Source: Burkholderia sp. Ac-20365 (lineage in GTDB: Bacteria > Pseudomonadota > Gammaproteobacteria > Burkholderiales > Burkholderiaceae). From it: a stretch of DNA of 64,000 nt. A program made the translations under genes and the position numbers. The notes below the pieces were generated by a model that had not been told where the DNA came from, did no database searches, and worked only from the letters and a program-made list of their open reading frames with translations. The first letter of the stretch is position 1. Every line of letters starts with the position of its first letter. Of this stretch, positions 17,424-26,417 are shown in pieces. Location: the NCBI RefSeq assembly GCF_017104715.1, contig NZ_JAAGPI010000009.1, positions 1-64,000 on the forward strand, written 5' to 3'.

Positions 17424-18769
17424 GCGGACTCCTTGCGCGCGGCATCGGCGGGCTTTGCAGCGGATTGCTGTGATCCGCCGCCCGCGGATTTCTGCGCGGC
17501 CTTCAGCGCACGCTTGAGGTCATCGATCAGATCGTCGGGGTCTTCAAGGCCGATCGAAAGCCGGATCGTGCCTTCCGCGATGCCGGCTGCGGCGAGCGCG
17601 GCGGCATCCATGCGGAAGTGCGTCGTCGATGCCGGATGAATGACCAGCGAGCGCGCGTCGCCGACATTCGCCAGATGCGAAAACAGCGACAGCGCTTCGA
17701 TGAACGCGCGGCCGGCGGCGCGGTCGCCGCGCAGATTGAAGCTGAACACGGCGCCCGCGCCGCGCGGCAGCAGGCGCTGGGCGAGCGCGTGGTCCGGATG
17801 CGTCGGCAGATCGGGATACGCGACCGACTCGACGGCGGCATGGGCGACGAGGAATTCGACCACCTTGCGTGTGTTCGCGACGTGGCGCTCCATGCGCAGC
17901 GGCAGCGTCTCGATGCCTTGCAGCAGTTGCCACGCCGCTTGTGGATGCAGGCACGCGCCGAAATCGCGCAAGCCTTCGCGGCGGGCGCGCAGCAGGAACG
18001 GCGCGACGGTGCTTTCCTCGGCGAACACCATGCCGTGAAAGCCTTCGTACGGCTCGGTGAATTCGGGGAAGCGGCCCGATGCGTCGAAATCGAACGTGCC
18101 GCCGTCGACGAGTACGCCGCCGATCGTCGTGCCGTGGCCGCCGAGAAATTTGGTCGCCGAGTGGTAGACGAAGTCCGCGCCGTGGTCGAACGGCTTGAGC
18201 AGATACGGCGTCGTAAAAGTCGAATCGACCAGCAGCGGCACGCGGTGCTCGTGCGCGATCTGCGCGATGGTCGCGATGTCGAGCACGTCGAGGCCTGGAT
18301 TGCCGAGCGTCTCGCCGAACAGCAGCTTCGTGTTGGGGCGCAGCGCCGCGCGCCACGCGTCGATATCGCCCGGCTTCACAAAGGTCGTTTCGATGCCGAA
18401 GCGGCGCAGCGTGTAGTTGAGCAGGTTGTGCGAGCCGCCGTACAGCGCGCCCGACGCGACGATGTGCGAGCCCGCGCCCATCAGCGTTGCGATGGCCAGA
18501 TGCAGCGCGGCCTGGCCGCTCGCCGTGCCGATCGCGCCCGCGCCGTTTTCGAGCGCGGCTACGCGCTCTTCGAACACGGCCACGGTCGGGTTCGAAATGC
18601 GCGAGTACACATGGCCCGCGCGCTCCATATTGAAGAGCGCGGCGGCGTGGTCGGAGTCGCGGAACGTGAACGACGTCGTCTGGTAGATGGGTGTCGCGCG
18701 CGCGCCCGTTGCAGGGTCGGGGGCGGCGCCCGCGTGCAGCGCAAGCGTGTCGAAACGGTTGGCGGACAT
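17420..18769 (-). CDS. metY: O-acetylhomoserine (thiol)-lyase / sulfhydrylase
   Basis: A 449-residue PLP enzyme of the Cys/Met metabolism family. It opens with FDTLALHAGAAPDPATGA and RATPIYQTTSF, has the cofactor-binding SRISNPT stretch near 57-62, and carries the PLP lysine in YHSATKFLGGHG at residue 207. It replaces the acetyl group of O-acetylhomoserine with sulfide to give homocysteine. MetZ (O-succinylhomoserine) is the main alternative; the long ALHAG opening favours MetY. ATG 18769 is preferred over 18787 because the family starts just before FDTLALHAG. It is followed by a coupled hydrolase gene. Confidence 0.85.
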   Translation of the reverse strand: MSANRFDTLALHAGAAPDPATGARATPIYQTTSFTFRDSDHAAALFNMERAGHVYSRISNPTVAVFEERVAALENGAGAIGTASGQAALHLAIATLMGAGSHIVASGALYGGSHNLLNYTLRRFGIETTFVKPGDIDAWRAALRPNTKLLFGETLGNPGLDVLDIATIAQIAHEHRVPLLVDSTFTTPYLLKPFDHGADFVYHSATKFLGGHGTTIGGVLVDGGTFDFDASGRFPEFTEPYEGFHGMVFAEESTVAPFLLRARREGLRDFGACLHPQAAWQLLQGIETLPLRMERHVANTRKVVEFLVAHAAVESVAYPDLPTHPDHALAQRLLPRGAGAVFSFNLRGDRAAGRAFIEALSLFSHLANVGDARSLVIHPASTTHFRMDAAALAAAGIAEGTIRLSIGLEDPDDLIDDLKRALKAAQKSAGGGSQQSAAKPADAARKESA

Positions 18770-19120
18770 CGTAGGCGGCCAGGCCAAGGCAGCCCGGCAA
18801 AGGTGGGAGTGGCGGCCATCGTATCATCGCGGGGCACGCGATCCACTCCGTTTTCGCCCGGATGAGTTCGTACGCGCAGGCGTCGCGGCGGGTCCGCGGG
18901 CGTCGCTGTCAGGCCCGCGGGCATTGGCCGCCGGACGTTCGCTGGCGCGCGATCTGGGGCGCCTGTGCGCTTCCTTTTTGCAGGCCTTTCCGCTAGGATC
19001 GAAAGTCAGTCATGCCTTTTTGTGCTTTTTTCGTGCTTTAGAAGGCTTCATCCGCAACCAGATTGCATGGGACGCAGAGTAGGGCGCTCAACGCCAACTC
19101 CCGTCGACAGGAGACAAATC
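18770..19120. other. Intergenic region between divergent metY and the CBS-domain gene
   Basis: These 351 bases contain no supported gene. The right part, 18960-19080, is less GC-rich and has T-rich tracts; TAGGAT at 18994-18999 with TTCCTT 17 bases upstream is a weak promoter candidate for the CBS gene. No riboswitch, such as a SAM element expected for a methionine gene, could be recognised. Confidence 0.4.
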
Positions 19121-19588
19121 ATGCGCGTTAGCGACATTCTCAAGCTCAAGGGCAACACGCTGTTTACGGTGACGCCCGACAGCCCGCTCAGTGAGGCTGT
19201 CATCACGATGGCCGAGCACGATATCGGCTCGCTGGTCGTGATGGAGTACGGCGATCTGGTCGGCATGCTGACCTTCCGCGAAATCATTCTCGTGCTGAGC
19301 AAGAACGGCGGCAGCGTCGGCGGCAGCACGATCCGCAAGGTCATGGACGACCACCCGCTCACCTGCACGCCCGAAACGGACGTCAACGAAGTGCGCCGCA
19401 TGATGCTCGAGCATCACGTGCGCTATCTGCCCGTGATGGAAAGCCGCAAGCTGATGGGCGTGATTTCGTTCTACGACGTGGCGAAGGCCGTCGTCGAAGA
19501 GCAGGGTTTCGAGAACCGGATGCTGAAAGCCTACATCCGCGACTGGCCCGCCGAAGACGAGCCGCAGCAGGAGCAGCCGTCGCGCTGA
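19121..19588 (+). CDS. CBS-domain protein
   Basis: A 155-residue soluble protein made of a tandem pair of CBS domains (about residues 8-62 and 76-130), which together form one Bateman module. Such modules bind adenosyl compounds such as AMP, ATP or SAM and usually regulate a partner enzyme or channel. No effector domain is fused here. The motif GMLTFREI in the first and GVISFYDVAK in the second domain mark the ends of each repeat. ATG 19121 has GGAG 7 bases upstream. An intrinsic terminator follows at 19672. Confidence 0.88.
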   Translation: MRVSDILKLKGNTLFTVTPDSPLSEAVITMAEHDIGSLVVMEYGDLVGMLTFREIILVLSKNGGSVGGSTIRKVMDDHPLTCTPETDVNEVRRMMLEHHVRYLPVMESRKLMGVISFYDVAKAVVEEQGFENRMLKAYIRDWPAEDEPQQEQPSR

Positions 19589-19671
19589 GCGCGGCTCGCT
19601 GCCGGCTTACGACTCCCGTTTCCGGGCGAAACCTGCCGGCATGCCGCATCTGCATGAACGCACCATCCTCG

Positions 19672-19701
19672 AAGCGCGCGCAACCAGCGAGCGCTTTTTT
19701 T
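19672..19701 (+). terminator. Intrinsic terminator after the CBS gene
   Basis: AAGCGC at 19672-19677 pairs with GCGCTT at 19691-19696, followed by a run of seven T ending at 19701. The stem is short with a 13-base loop, so strength is moderate. Confidence 0.5.
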
Positions 19702-19780
19702 ATGTCCGCCGATCCCGCGATCCGGCGCCCGGCAAAGCGGCTGTGAAGCCGGGCGGAACCTGCCTGATATCAACGTGCCC

Positions 19781-21718
19781 ATGAGCGACCGTCCGTTGTC
19801 TGCTGCCCAACGCGCAAGGCGCACCGAGCGCGAGCACGGCTCGCAGTTCCGTCTGCTGCGCGAGCGCCGTTTTGCGCCGTTCTTCTGGACGCAGTTCCTC
19901 GGCGCGATGAACGACAACGTGTTCAAGATCGGCTTCACGTCGCTCGTCACGTTTCAGGCCGCGCGCTTCTCAGGCGTCAACGCGGATACCGCCGCCTTTC
20001 TGATTTCCGCGATCTTCATTCTGCCCTTCGTCCTGTTCTCGGCGACCTCCGGCCAGGTCGCCGACAAGTACGACAAGGCGATGCTCACGCGCTTCGTGAA
20101 GACGTTCGAGATCGGCGTGATGCTGGTCGGCGGCGCGGGTTTCTGGCTGCACAATGCCACGCTGCTGTATCTCTGCACGTTCCTGATGGGCGTCCATTCG
20201 ACAGTGTTCGGTCCCGTCAAATACGCATATTTGCCGCAGCATCTGGAAAAGTCGGAACTGGTGGGCGGCAACGGCATGGTCGAAATGGGCACGTTCGTCG
20301 CGATTCTGCTCGGCACGATTCTGGGCGGGGCGGCCGCGGGCTCGAACGTGCATGGCGCGACAATCCTCGCGTTCAGTTGCGTGGCGATCGCGCTGATCGG
20401 GCGTGCAGCGTCGGGCTTCGTGCCGCCGTCGACGCCGTCTCAACCCGACCTGCGCATCAACTGGAATCCGGTTAGCGAAACCTGGCGCAATCTGAAACTC
20501 GCGCATCAGAACCGGACGGTGTTTCTGAGCCTGCTCGGCATTTCCTGGTTGTGGTTCGTCGGCGCGACGTTTCTCTCGTCCTTCTTTCGCTTCGCGAAAG
20601 AGGTGCTGTCCGCCAATCCCGACGTCGTGACGGTGCTGCTCGCGACGTTTTCGATCGGCATCGGCACGGGCTCGCTGCTGTGCGAGCGGCTGTCGAAGAA
20701 GCGCATCGAGATTGGGCTTGTGCCGCTCGGTTCGATCGGCATTAGCGTGTTCGCGATCGATCTGTTTTTCGCGAGCCACTCGCTGCCGGGCGTGGGACAT
20801 CTGCAGACGGTCGGCGAATTCATGGCGTTGCCCGCGCACTGGCGCGTGCTGGCTGACCTGTTCCTGCTCGCCATGTTCGGCGGGTTCTACAGCGTGCCGC
20901 TCTACGCGCTGATCCAGAGCCGCAGCCAGCCGAGCCATCGCGCGCGGATCATCGCGGCGAACAATATCCTCAACTCGCTGTTCATGATCGTGTCGGCGCT
21001 GATGGCTGTCGCGCTGACGTCGGCGGGTGTGGGCATTCCGGGGCTGTTTCTCGTCACGGCGCTGCTCAACGTGGTCGTGGCCGTCTACATCTATTCGCTC
21101 GTGCCCGAGTTCCTGCTGCGCTTCGTCGCGTGGCTGCTCGTGCACACGTTCTACCGGATCCGCCTCGTGCACGCCGAGCGTATTCCGGAAGAGGGCGCGG
21201 CCGTACTGGTGTGCAATCACGTGAGCTTTGTCGACGCGATCGTGATCATGGCAGAGAGCCCGCGGCCGATCCGCTTCGTGATGGACCACCGGATTTTCCG
21301 CACGCCATTCGTGGGTTGGCTCTTCAGACACGCCAAGGCGATTCCGATTGCGCCCGCGCACGAAGACGCCGAACTACTGAAGCGCGCCTACGACAGCTGC
21401 GCGAAAGCACTCGACGAAGGCGATCTCGTCTGTATTTTTCCCGAAGGCAAGCTGACGAAAACCGGCGAGATGAATCCGTTTCGCCACGGCGTGACGGAGA
21501 TTCTTCAGCGCAAGCCCGCGCCCGTCGTGCCGATGGCGCTGCGCGGCCTGTGGGGCAGCTACTGGTCGCGCAACACGGATGCGCGCTTTCCCCGGCCGCT
21601 CCAGAAGGGCGTGATGAGCCGACTGACACTGGCGGTCGGCGAGCCGCTCGAACCGGGCGACGCGTCGCCGGAACACCTGCAACAAATCGTGACGGAACTG
21701 CGCGGCGCACGAAAGTGA
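19781..21718 (+). CDS. MFS lysophospholipid transporter fused to 1-acylglycerol-3-phosphate acyltransferase (LplT-PlsC type)
   Basis: A protein of about 645 residues in two parts. The first 440 residues are an MFS transporter resembling the lysophospholipid flippase LplT (FLGAMNDNVFKIGF near residue 40). The rest is a PlsC acyltransferase with the catalytic motif NHVSFVDA near residue 478 and FPEGKLTKTGEM near 550. In E. coli, LplT brings lysophospholipid in and Aas re-acylates it. Here both are joined, but the acyl-ACP synthetase domain of Aas is missing. I use ATG 19781; a GTG 6 bases upstream is in frame. The enzyme should act at the inner membrane. Confidence 0.87.
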   Translation: MSDRPLSAAQRARRTEREHGSQFRLLRERRFAPFFWTQFLGAMNDNVFKIGFTSLVTFQAARFSGVNADTAAFLISAIFILPFVLFSATSGQVADKYDKAMLTRFVKTFEIGVMLVGGAGFWLHNATLLYLCTFLMGVHSTVFGPVKYAYLPQHLEKSELVGGNGMVEMGTFVAILLGTILGGAAAGSNVHGATILAFSCVAIALIGRAASGFVPPSTPSQPDLRINWNPVSETWRNLKLAHQNRTVFLSLLGISWLWFVGATFLSSFFRFAKEVLSANPDVVTVLLATFSIGIGTGSLLCERLSKKRIEIGLVPLGSIGISVFAIDLFFASHSLPGVGHLQTVGEFMALPAHWRVLADLFLLAMFGGFYSVPLYALIQSRSQPSHRARIIAANNILNSLFMIVSALMAVALTSAGVGIPGLFLVTALLNVVVAVYIYSLVPEFLLRFVAWLLVHTFYRIRLVHAERIPEEGAAVLVCNHVSFVDAIVIMAESPRPIRFVMDHRIFRTPFVGWLFRHAKAIPIAPAHEDAELLKRAYDSCAKALDEGDLVCIFPEGKLTKTGEMNPFRHGVTEILQRKPAPVVPMALRGLWGSYWSRNTDARFPRPLQKGVMSRLTLAVGEPLEPGDASPEHLQQIVTELRGARK

Positions 21719-21818
21719 CGCGGCCCGCGCTCGCCGGTCTGCAGAGGGCGCGACGCTTCGTCCATCCGTCCTATCACCTCCGGCCGGCCCGCCGCGCGCC
21801 ACGCCAGTGCGGCCGGGC

Positions 21819-21827
21819 TGGCATAAT
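21819..21827 (+). promoter_or_regulatory. Candidate extended -10 promoter for aroC
   Basis: TGGCATAAT at 21819-21827 fits an extended -10 element (TGn plus a hexamer one base off TATAAT) 33 bases before the aroC start codon. No -35 hexamer is recognisable, as expected for extended -10 promoters. Confidence 0.35.
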
Positions 21828-21860
21828 GACGTTCTCCCCGCATTTCTTTGGACGACGCCC

Positions 21861-22961
21861 ATGTCCGGCAATACCCTCGGTACGCTCTTCACAGTCACGA
21901 CCTTCGGCGAATCTCACGGCCCGGCTATCGGCTGTGTAATCGACGGCTGCCCGCCGGGCATGTCGCTCGTCGAAGCCGACATCCAGTTCGAACTCGATCG
22001 CCGCCGGCCCGGCACGTCGCGCCACGTGACGCAGCGCCAGGAAGAGGACAAGGTCGAGATTCTCTCGGGCACGTTCGAGGGCAAGACGACGGGCGCGCCC
22101 ATCGCGCTTTTGATCCGCAACACCGACCAGCGCAGCAAGGACTACGGCAACATCGCCGACACGTTCCGTCCCGGTCACGCGGACTACACCTACTGGCAAA
22201 AATACGGCATTCGCGACTATCGCGGCGGCGGGCGTTCATCCGCACGACTGACGGCGCCGACGGTGGCAGCGGGCGCCGTCGCCAAGAAATGGCTGCGCGA
22301 GAAGTTCGGCACGGAAGTGCGCGGCTATATGGCGGCGCTCGGCGAGATCGACGTGCCGTTCGTCGACTGGCAACAGGTGCGCGAGAACCCGTTCTTCGTG
22401 CCGAATGCGGATATCGTGCCGCAGCTCGAAGAATATATGGACGCGCTGCGCAAGGACGGCGACTCGATCGGTGCGCGTATCAACGTGGTCGCTTCGGGCG
22501 TGCCGGTGGGTCTTGGTGAGCCGCTGTTCGACCGGATCGACGCCGATATCGCGCACGCCATGATGGGCATCAACGCGGTGAAGGGTGTCGAGATCGGCGC
22601 GGGTTTCGAAAGCGTGCGGCAGCGCGGTTCCGTGCATGGCGACGAACTGACGCCGGAAGGCTTCGTCGGCAATCATGCGGGCGGCGTGCTCGGCGGCATT
22701 TCGACGGGGCAGGACATCACGGTATCGATCGCGATCAAACCGACTTCGAGTATCCGTACGCCGCGCCGTTCGATCGACAAGAACGGCCAGCCGGCTGTCG
22801 TCGAAACGTTCGGACGTCACGATCCGTGCGTCGGCATTCGCGCAACGCCGATCGCCGAAGCGATGCTCGCGCTCGTGCTGATCGATCACGCGCTGCGCCA
22901 CCGCGCGCAATGCGGCGACGTTGCTGTCGATACGCCGAAGATCGCTGCCAGCGCACCGTAA
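21861..22961 (+). CDS. aroC: Chorismate synthase
   Basis: A 366-residue enzyme catalysing the last shikimate-pathway step, EPSP to chorismate, using reduced FMN. Signatures are present: GESHGPAIGCVIDGCPPG near residue 16, RHVTQRQEEDKVEILSGTF near 50, GGGRSSARLTA near 125, and the C-terminal RHDPCVGIRATPIAEAM. The family start MSGNTLGTLF fixes ATG 21861; a longer upstream frame is not conserved. It is followed after 49 bases by a TPR-glycosyltransferase gene on the same strand. Confidence 0.97.
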   Translation: MSGNTLGTLFTVTTFGESHGPAIGCVIDGCPPGMSLVEADIQFELDRRRPGTSRHVTQRQEEDKVEILSGTFEGKTTGAPIALLIRNTDQRSKDYGNIADTFRPGHADYTYWQKYGIRDYRGGGRSSARLTAPTVAAGAVAKKWLREKFGTEVRGYMAALGEIDVPFVDWQQVRENPFFVPNADIVPQLEEYMDALRKDGDSIGARINVVASGVPVGLGEPLFDRIDADIAHAMMGINAVKGVEIGAGFESVRQRGSVHGDELTPEGFVGNHAGGVLGGISTGQDITVSIAIKPTSSIRTPRRSIDKNGQPAVVETFGRHDPCVGIRATPIAEAMLALVLIDHALRHRAQCGDVAVDTPKIAASAP

Positions 22962-23010
22962 GGTCGAATGCCATCCGGCGGGTTCGCCTGTTTTCGATGC
23001 GGCGGTCAAC

Positions 23011-24474
23011 ATGAACGATAACGATCCGATCACCGCCGACCCGCTTGCGCCGCTGCGCGCGCGCACGGCGCTACCCGATGCCGTCGCGACCGACTGGTTC
23101 GCGCTCGGCAACGCGCTGTTACAAGGCGCGAACGGCGACAAGGCGCGCCTGCGCGAAGCCCTCGATGCGCTTGTGCGAGCGTACCGGCTCGACGCGAACT
23201 GCAACGCGAGACTTTTGCACGACATCGCGCAGACGGCTTTCATTCTGCGCGACTGGGCGCTCGTCGAATCCTCCACCGAACTTCTGCTCGCGCGTGACGC
23301 GAACGACGCGAATGCACTTGTCTGGCGCGCGGCTGCCGCTCAGGATCGCGACGATTTCGCGGAAGCACAACGTCTGCTGCACGAAGCCGCACGCGCGGCG
23401 CCAGGCAACCACGTCGTGCTGCACAAGCTCGCGTTGTGCAGCAAGGAGCAGGGCCGCGTCGGTGAAGCGGAAGCGTTACTGCGCCGTGTGCTCGAGCTAG
23501 CGCCGAACAACGCGCATGCGCTGTTCGATCTGTCGGAACTGGAAGTGCGCTCCGGCCGTTACGCGCAAGGCTGGCTCGACTATGAGGCGCGCATCGCTTT
23601 TGCGCACGATTCGAACGCCGCGAGGGCCGCGCTGTCGGCACTCAGTCCGAACTGGCGCGGTGAATCGTTGGCGGGCAAGACGCTCATCGTCTATGGTGAG
23701 CAGGGCAATGGTGACTGTCTGTGGTCGGTGCGTTTTCTGTCGTTGCTTGCGGAACGGGCGCAACACGAAGGCGGGCGCGTGATCTTCGGTTACGCGGGGC
23801 CGATGCAGCACCTGTTTGAGCGCATGCTACCCGATGGCGTCACGATTGAGACGAGCCTCGACACGAAGCCCGACTATCACTGCGGGCTGATGAGCCTGCC
23901 GCTGCGCGTTGGCATCAACGATCCTTCTGTCTGGGGGCGGCCGTATCTGAGCGCCGATCCGACGCTCGCAGCGGCGTGGCGTGATCGCGTCGAGGCCGTC
24001 ACCGTGGCAGGAAACAAAAAGGTCGGGCTGGTGTGGAACGGCAATCCCGATCACATTCGCGACCGGCGGCGTTCGATCCCCGCTGGCGAGATCGCGCAGA
24101 TTCTCGACGTGCCCGGTGTGTCGTTCTTCGCGATCTCGCCGGGGCGTGAGCAGACGGTCGGGCAATGGCGCGGACAAGGCATGGACATCGCTGATCTGAC
24201 GCCGCAATTCACCGGGGGTTTCGACGATGTCGCCGCGTTGCTCGTGAATCTCGATGCGCTCGTCACCATCGACAGCGGTCCTGCGCATCTGGCGGGCGCG
24301 CTCGGCGTGCCGACCTGGCTGATGCTCGATCATGTGTCGGCGTGGTTCTGGGGCGACGAGACGGAGCGCACGCCGTGGTATCAGACGGTCGAGCTGTTTC
24401 GTCAGCCGTCAGTTGGTGCTTGGCCGCCCGTGCTCGAACGCGTGCGCGCGCGGCTGGAAGCGCTGGCGGCGTAG
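23011..24474 (+). CDS. TPR protein with GT9-like glycosyltransferase domain
   Basis: A 487-residue protein. Residues about 30-190 contain helical tetratricopeptide repeats (GRVGEAEALLRRVLELAPNN is a clear unit). Residues about 230-480 resemble heptosyltransferase-like GT9 domains: GEQGNGDCLWSVRFL near 235, VGLVWNGNP near 345, and DSGPAHLAGALGVPTWLML near 430. No signal peptide or membrane segment is visible, so it should be cytosolic. Proteins with this architecture are thought to glycosylate surface or flagellar structures, but the acceptor is unknown and no glycan cluster surrounds it. ATG 23011 was chosen as the first start not overlapping aroC. Confidence 0.82.
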   Translation: MNDNDPITADPLAPLRARTALPDAVATDWFALGNALLQGANGDKARLREALDALVRAYRLDANCNARLLHDIAQTAFILRDWALVESSTELLLARDANDANALVWRAAAAQDRDDFAEAQRLLHEAARAAPGNHVVLHKLALCSKEQGRVGEAEALLRRVLELAPNNAHALFDLSELEVRSGRYAQGWLDYEARIAFAHDSNAARAALSALSPNWRGESLAGKTLIVYGEQGNGDCLWSVRFLSLLAERAQHEGGRVIFGYAGPMQHLFERMLPDGVTIETSLDTKPDYHCGLMSLPLRVGINDPSVWGRPYLSADPTLAAAWRDRVEAVTVAGNKKVGLVWNGNPDHIRDRRRSIPAGEIAQILDVPGVSFFAISPGREQTVGQWRGQGMDIADLTPQFTGGFDDVAALLVNLDALVTIDSGPAHLAGALGVPTWLMLDHVSAWFWGDETERTPWYQTVELFRQPSVGAWPPVLERVRARLEALAA

Positions 24475-24503
24475 GCCGGCGTGCATTGCCGGGCCTGCAA
24501 GCG

Positions 24504-24531
24504 AAAACGCCGCTCAACGAGCGGCGTTCTG
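24504..24531. terminator. Bidirectional intrinsic terminator between converging genes
   Basis: AACGCCGCTC at 24506-24515 pairs perfectly with GAGCGGCGTT at 24519-24528 around an AAC loop. T-rich tracts lie on both sides (TTTT when read on the minus strand), so it can end both the glycosyltransferase and the ETF oxidoreductase transcripts. Confidence 0.75.
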
Positions 24532-24554
24532 CTTTACAGGTGATGCGACGAGTA

Positions 24555-26228
24555 TCACATGTTCGGATAGTTCGGGCCGCCCCCGCCTTCAGGCGTCACC
24601 CACACGATGTTCTGCGTCGGATCCTTGATATCGCAGGTTTTGCAGTGCACGCAGTTCTGCGCATTGATCACGAGGCGTTCGCTGCCGTCGTCGTTCTTCA
24701 CGAACTCGTAGACTGCGGCGGGGCAGTAGCGGCTTTCGGGGCCTGCGTACGTCTGCAGGTTCACCTTCACGGGCACCGTCGGATCCTTGAGCGTCAGGTG
24801 AGCCGGCTGATTCTCTTCGTGGTTCGTGTTCGAGATGAACACGGACGACAACCGGTCGAACGTCAGCTTGCCATCGGGCTTCGGATACTCGATCGGCTTG
24901 CACTGCGACGCAGGTTTCAGCATCTGATGGTCCCAGTGCTGGTGATGCAGCGTCCATGGCACGTTGCCGCCCATCAGCTTCTGTTCGATACCGACCATCA
25001 GCGTGCCGAGATAGAGGCCCTTGCTCATCCACTGCTTGAAATTTCGCGCGCGGTAAAGCTCGGTGTGCAGCCACGACGTCTTGAACGACTCGGGATACGC
25101 GGTCAGTTCATCGCTGTTACGACCAGCCTGCACGGCGTCGAATGCGGCGTCGGCGGCTAGCATGCCTGTCTTGATCGCCGCGTGCGAACCCTTGATCCGC
25201 GATGCGTTCAGGAAGCCCGCATCGTCGCCAACCAGTGCGCCGCCCGGGAAAACGAGCTTCGGCAGCGACATCAGGCCACCTGCCGTGATCGCGCGCGCGC
25301 CGTACGACACGCGTTTGCCGCCTTCGAGGAACTTGCGGATTTCCGGATGCGTCTTGTAGCGCTGGAACTCTTCAAACGGCGACAGATACGGATTCGAGTA
25401 GCCCAGACCGACCACAAAACCAACCATCACCTGATTGTTGTCGATGTGATACAGGAACGAGCCGCCGTACGTTTGCGAGTCGAGCGGCCAGCCAGCCGTG
25501 TGGATCACGAGCCCCGGCTTGTGCTTCGACGGATCGATTTCCCACAGTTCCTTGATGCCGATGCCGTAGACCTGCGGATCGGCGCCGTCGCGCAGCTTGA
25601 ACGTGTCCGACAGCTGACGGCCCAGATGCCCGCGCGCGCCTTCGCAGAACAGCGTGTACTTGGCATGCAGTTCCATGCCGAGCTGGAAGTTTTCCGTCGG
25701 CTCGCCGTCCTTGCCGATGCCAAGATTGCCCGTCGCGACGCCCTTGACCGAGCCGTCGTCGTTGTAGAGCACTTCAGCCGCCGCAAAACCCGGAAAAATC
25801 TCGACGCCCAGCGCTTCGGCCTGCTGACCCAGCCACCGCGTCACATTCGCCAGCGAGATCACATAGTTGCCGTGATTCTTGAAGTTATCCGGCAGCGCCC
25901 AGTTCGGCACCGATTTCGCGCCCGTTTCGTTGAGGAAAAGGAAGCGGTCTTCCGTCACCTCGACGTCCAGCGGCGCGCCTTTTTCCTTCCAGTCCGGGAT
26001 CAGTTCGTTGATGGCGCGTGGGTCCATCACGGCGCCCGAGAGGATATGCGCCCCAATTTCCGAGCCTTTTTCGAGCACGCAGACGCCGATTTCGACGCCT
26101 TTTTCCGCGGCACGCTGCTTCAGGCGAATGGCCGCCGACAGGCCCGCCGGGCCGCCGCCGACGATCACGACGTCATATTCCATCGACTCGCGCGGGCCGA
26201 ATTGCTCGATCAGACTTGCGGGGGTCAT
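24555..26228 (-). CDS. Electron transfer flavoprotein-ubiquinone oxidoreductase
   Basis: A 557-residue inner-membrane-associated flavoprotein that passes electrons from ETF to the quinone pool, linking fatty-acid and amino-acid dehydrogenases to respiration. The dinucleotide-binding motif VVIVGGGPAGLSAA lies near residue 20, the quinone-binding region is in the middle, and the C-terminal 4Fe-4S ferredoxin-like segment is CVHCKTCDI plus an upstream cysteine in SRYCPAAVYE. Its length equals that of mitochondrial ETF-QO. ATG 26228 is the start; GAGGAGC lies upstream. It is divergent from a short-chain dehydrogenase, with dyads in the shared region. Confidence 0.95.
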   Translation of the reverse strand: MTPASLIEQFGPRESMEYDVVIVGGGPAGLSAAIRLKQRAAEKGVEIGVCVLEKGSEIGAHILSGAVMDPRAINELIPDWKEKGAPLDVEVTEDRFLFLNETGAKSVPNWALPDNFKNHGNYVISLANVTRWLGQQAEALGVEIFPGFAAAEVLYNDDGSVKGVATGNLGIGKDGEPTENFQLGMELHAKYTLFCEGARGHLGRQLSDTFKLRDGADPQVYGIGIKELWEIDPSKHKPGLVIHTAGWPLDSQTYGGSFLYHIDNNQVMVGFVVGLGYSNPYLSPFEEFQRYKTHPEIRKFLEGGKRVSYGARAITAGGLMSLPKLVFPGGALVGDDAGFLNASRIKGSHAAIKTGMLAADAAFDAVQAGRNSDELTAYPESFKTSWLHTELYRARNFKQWMSKGLYLGTLMVGIEQKLMGGNVPWTLHHQHWDHQMLKPASQCKPIEYPKPDGKLTFDRLSSVFISNTNHEENQPAHLTLKDPTVPVKVNLQTYAGPESRYCPAAVYEFVKNDDGSERLVINAQNCVHCKTCDIKDPTQNIVWVTPEGGGGPNYPNM

Positions 26229-26261
26229 TGATGCTCCTCTTACCGTTAGAATGCTTTTTTC

Positions 26262-26328
26262 GGGATCGTATTGTCATTGAACGATCCCTGCACTGCAACA
26301 CAATGAGGCAAGATTAGCACGATCGTTC
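26262..26328. promoter_or_regulatory. Two dyads in the ETF-QO / dehydrogenase divergent region
   Basis: GGGATCGT at 26262-26269 and ACGATCCC at 26281-26288 are a perfect 8-bp inverted repeat with an 11-bp spacer. A second site, GCACGATCGTTC at 26317-26328, is one base off the palindrome GAACGATCGTTC, and the first site contains the related GAACGATC on its inner side. Repeated half-sites suggest one regulator, perhaps TetR-like as for other ETF and fatty-acid genes; this is inference. Confidence 0.4.
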
Positions 26329-26417
26329 TATTATTGTGAACTGGGATTTCAACCGATGTCAGGCGCTGCGCGCCGGCCGGCCGTCCCCGTCACATCCACG
26401 TACCAAGGAAAACGACA

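Noticed and set aside
25182..26231. 349-residue plus-strand frame opposite ETF-QO
   Set aside because: Antisense shadow typical of GC-rich coding DNA; Arg-rich composition and no recognisable motif.
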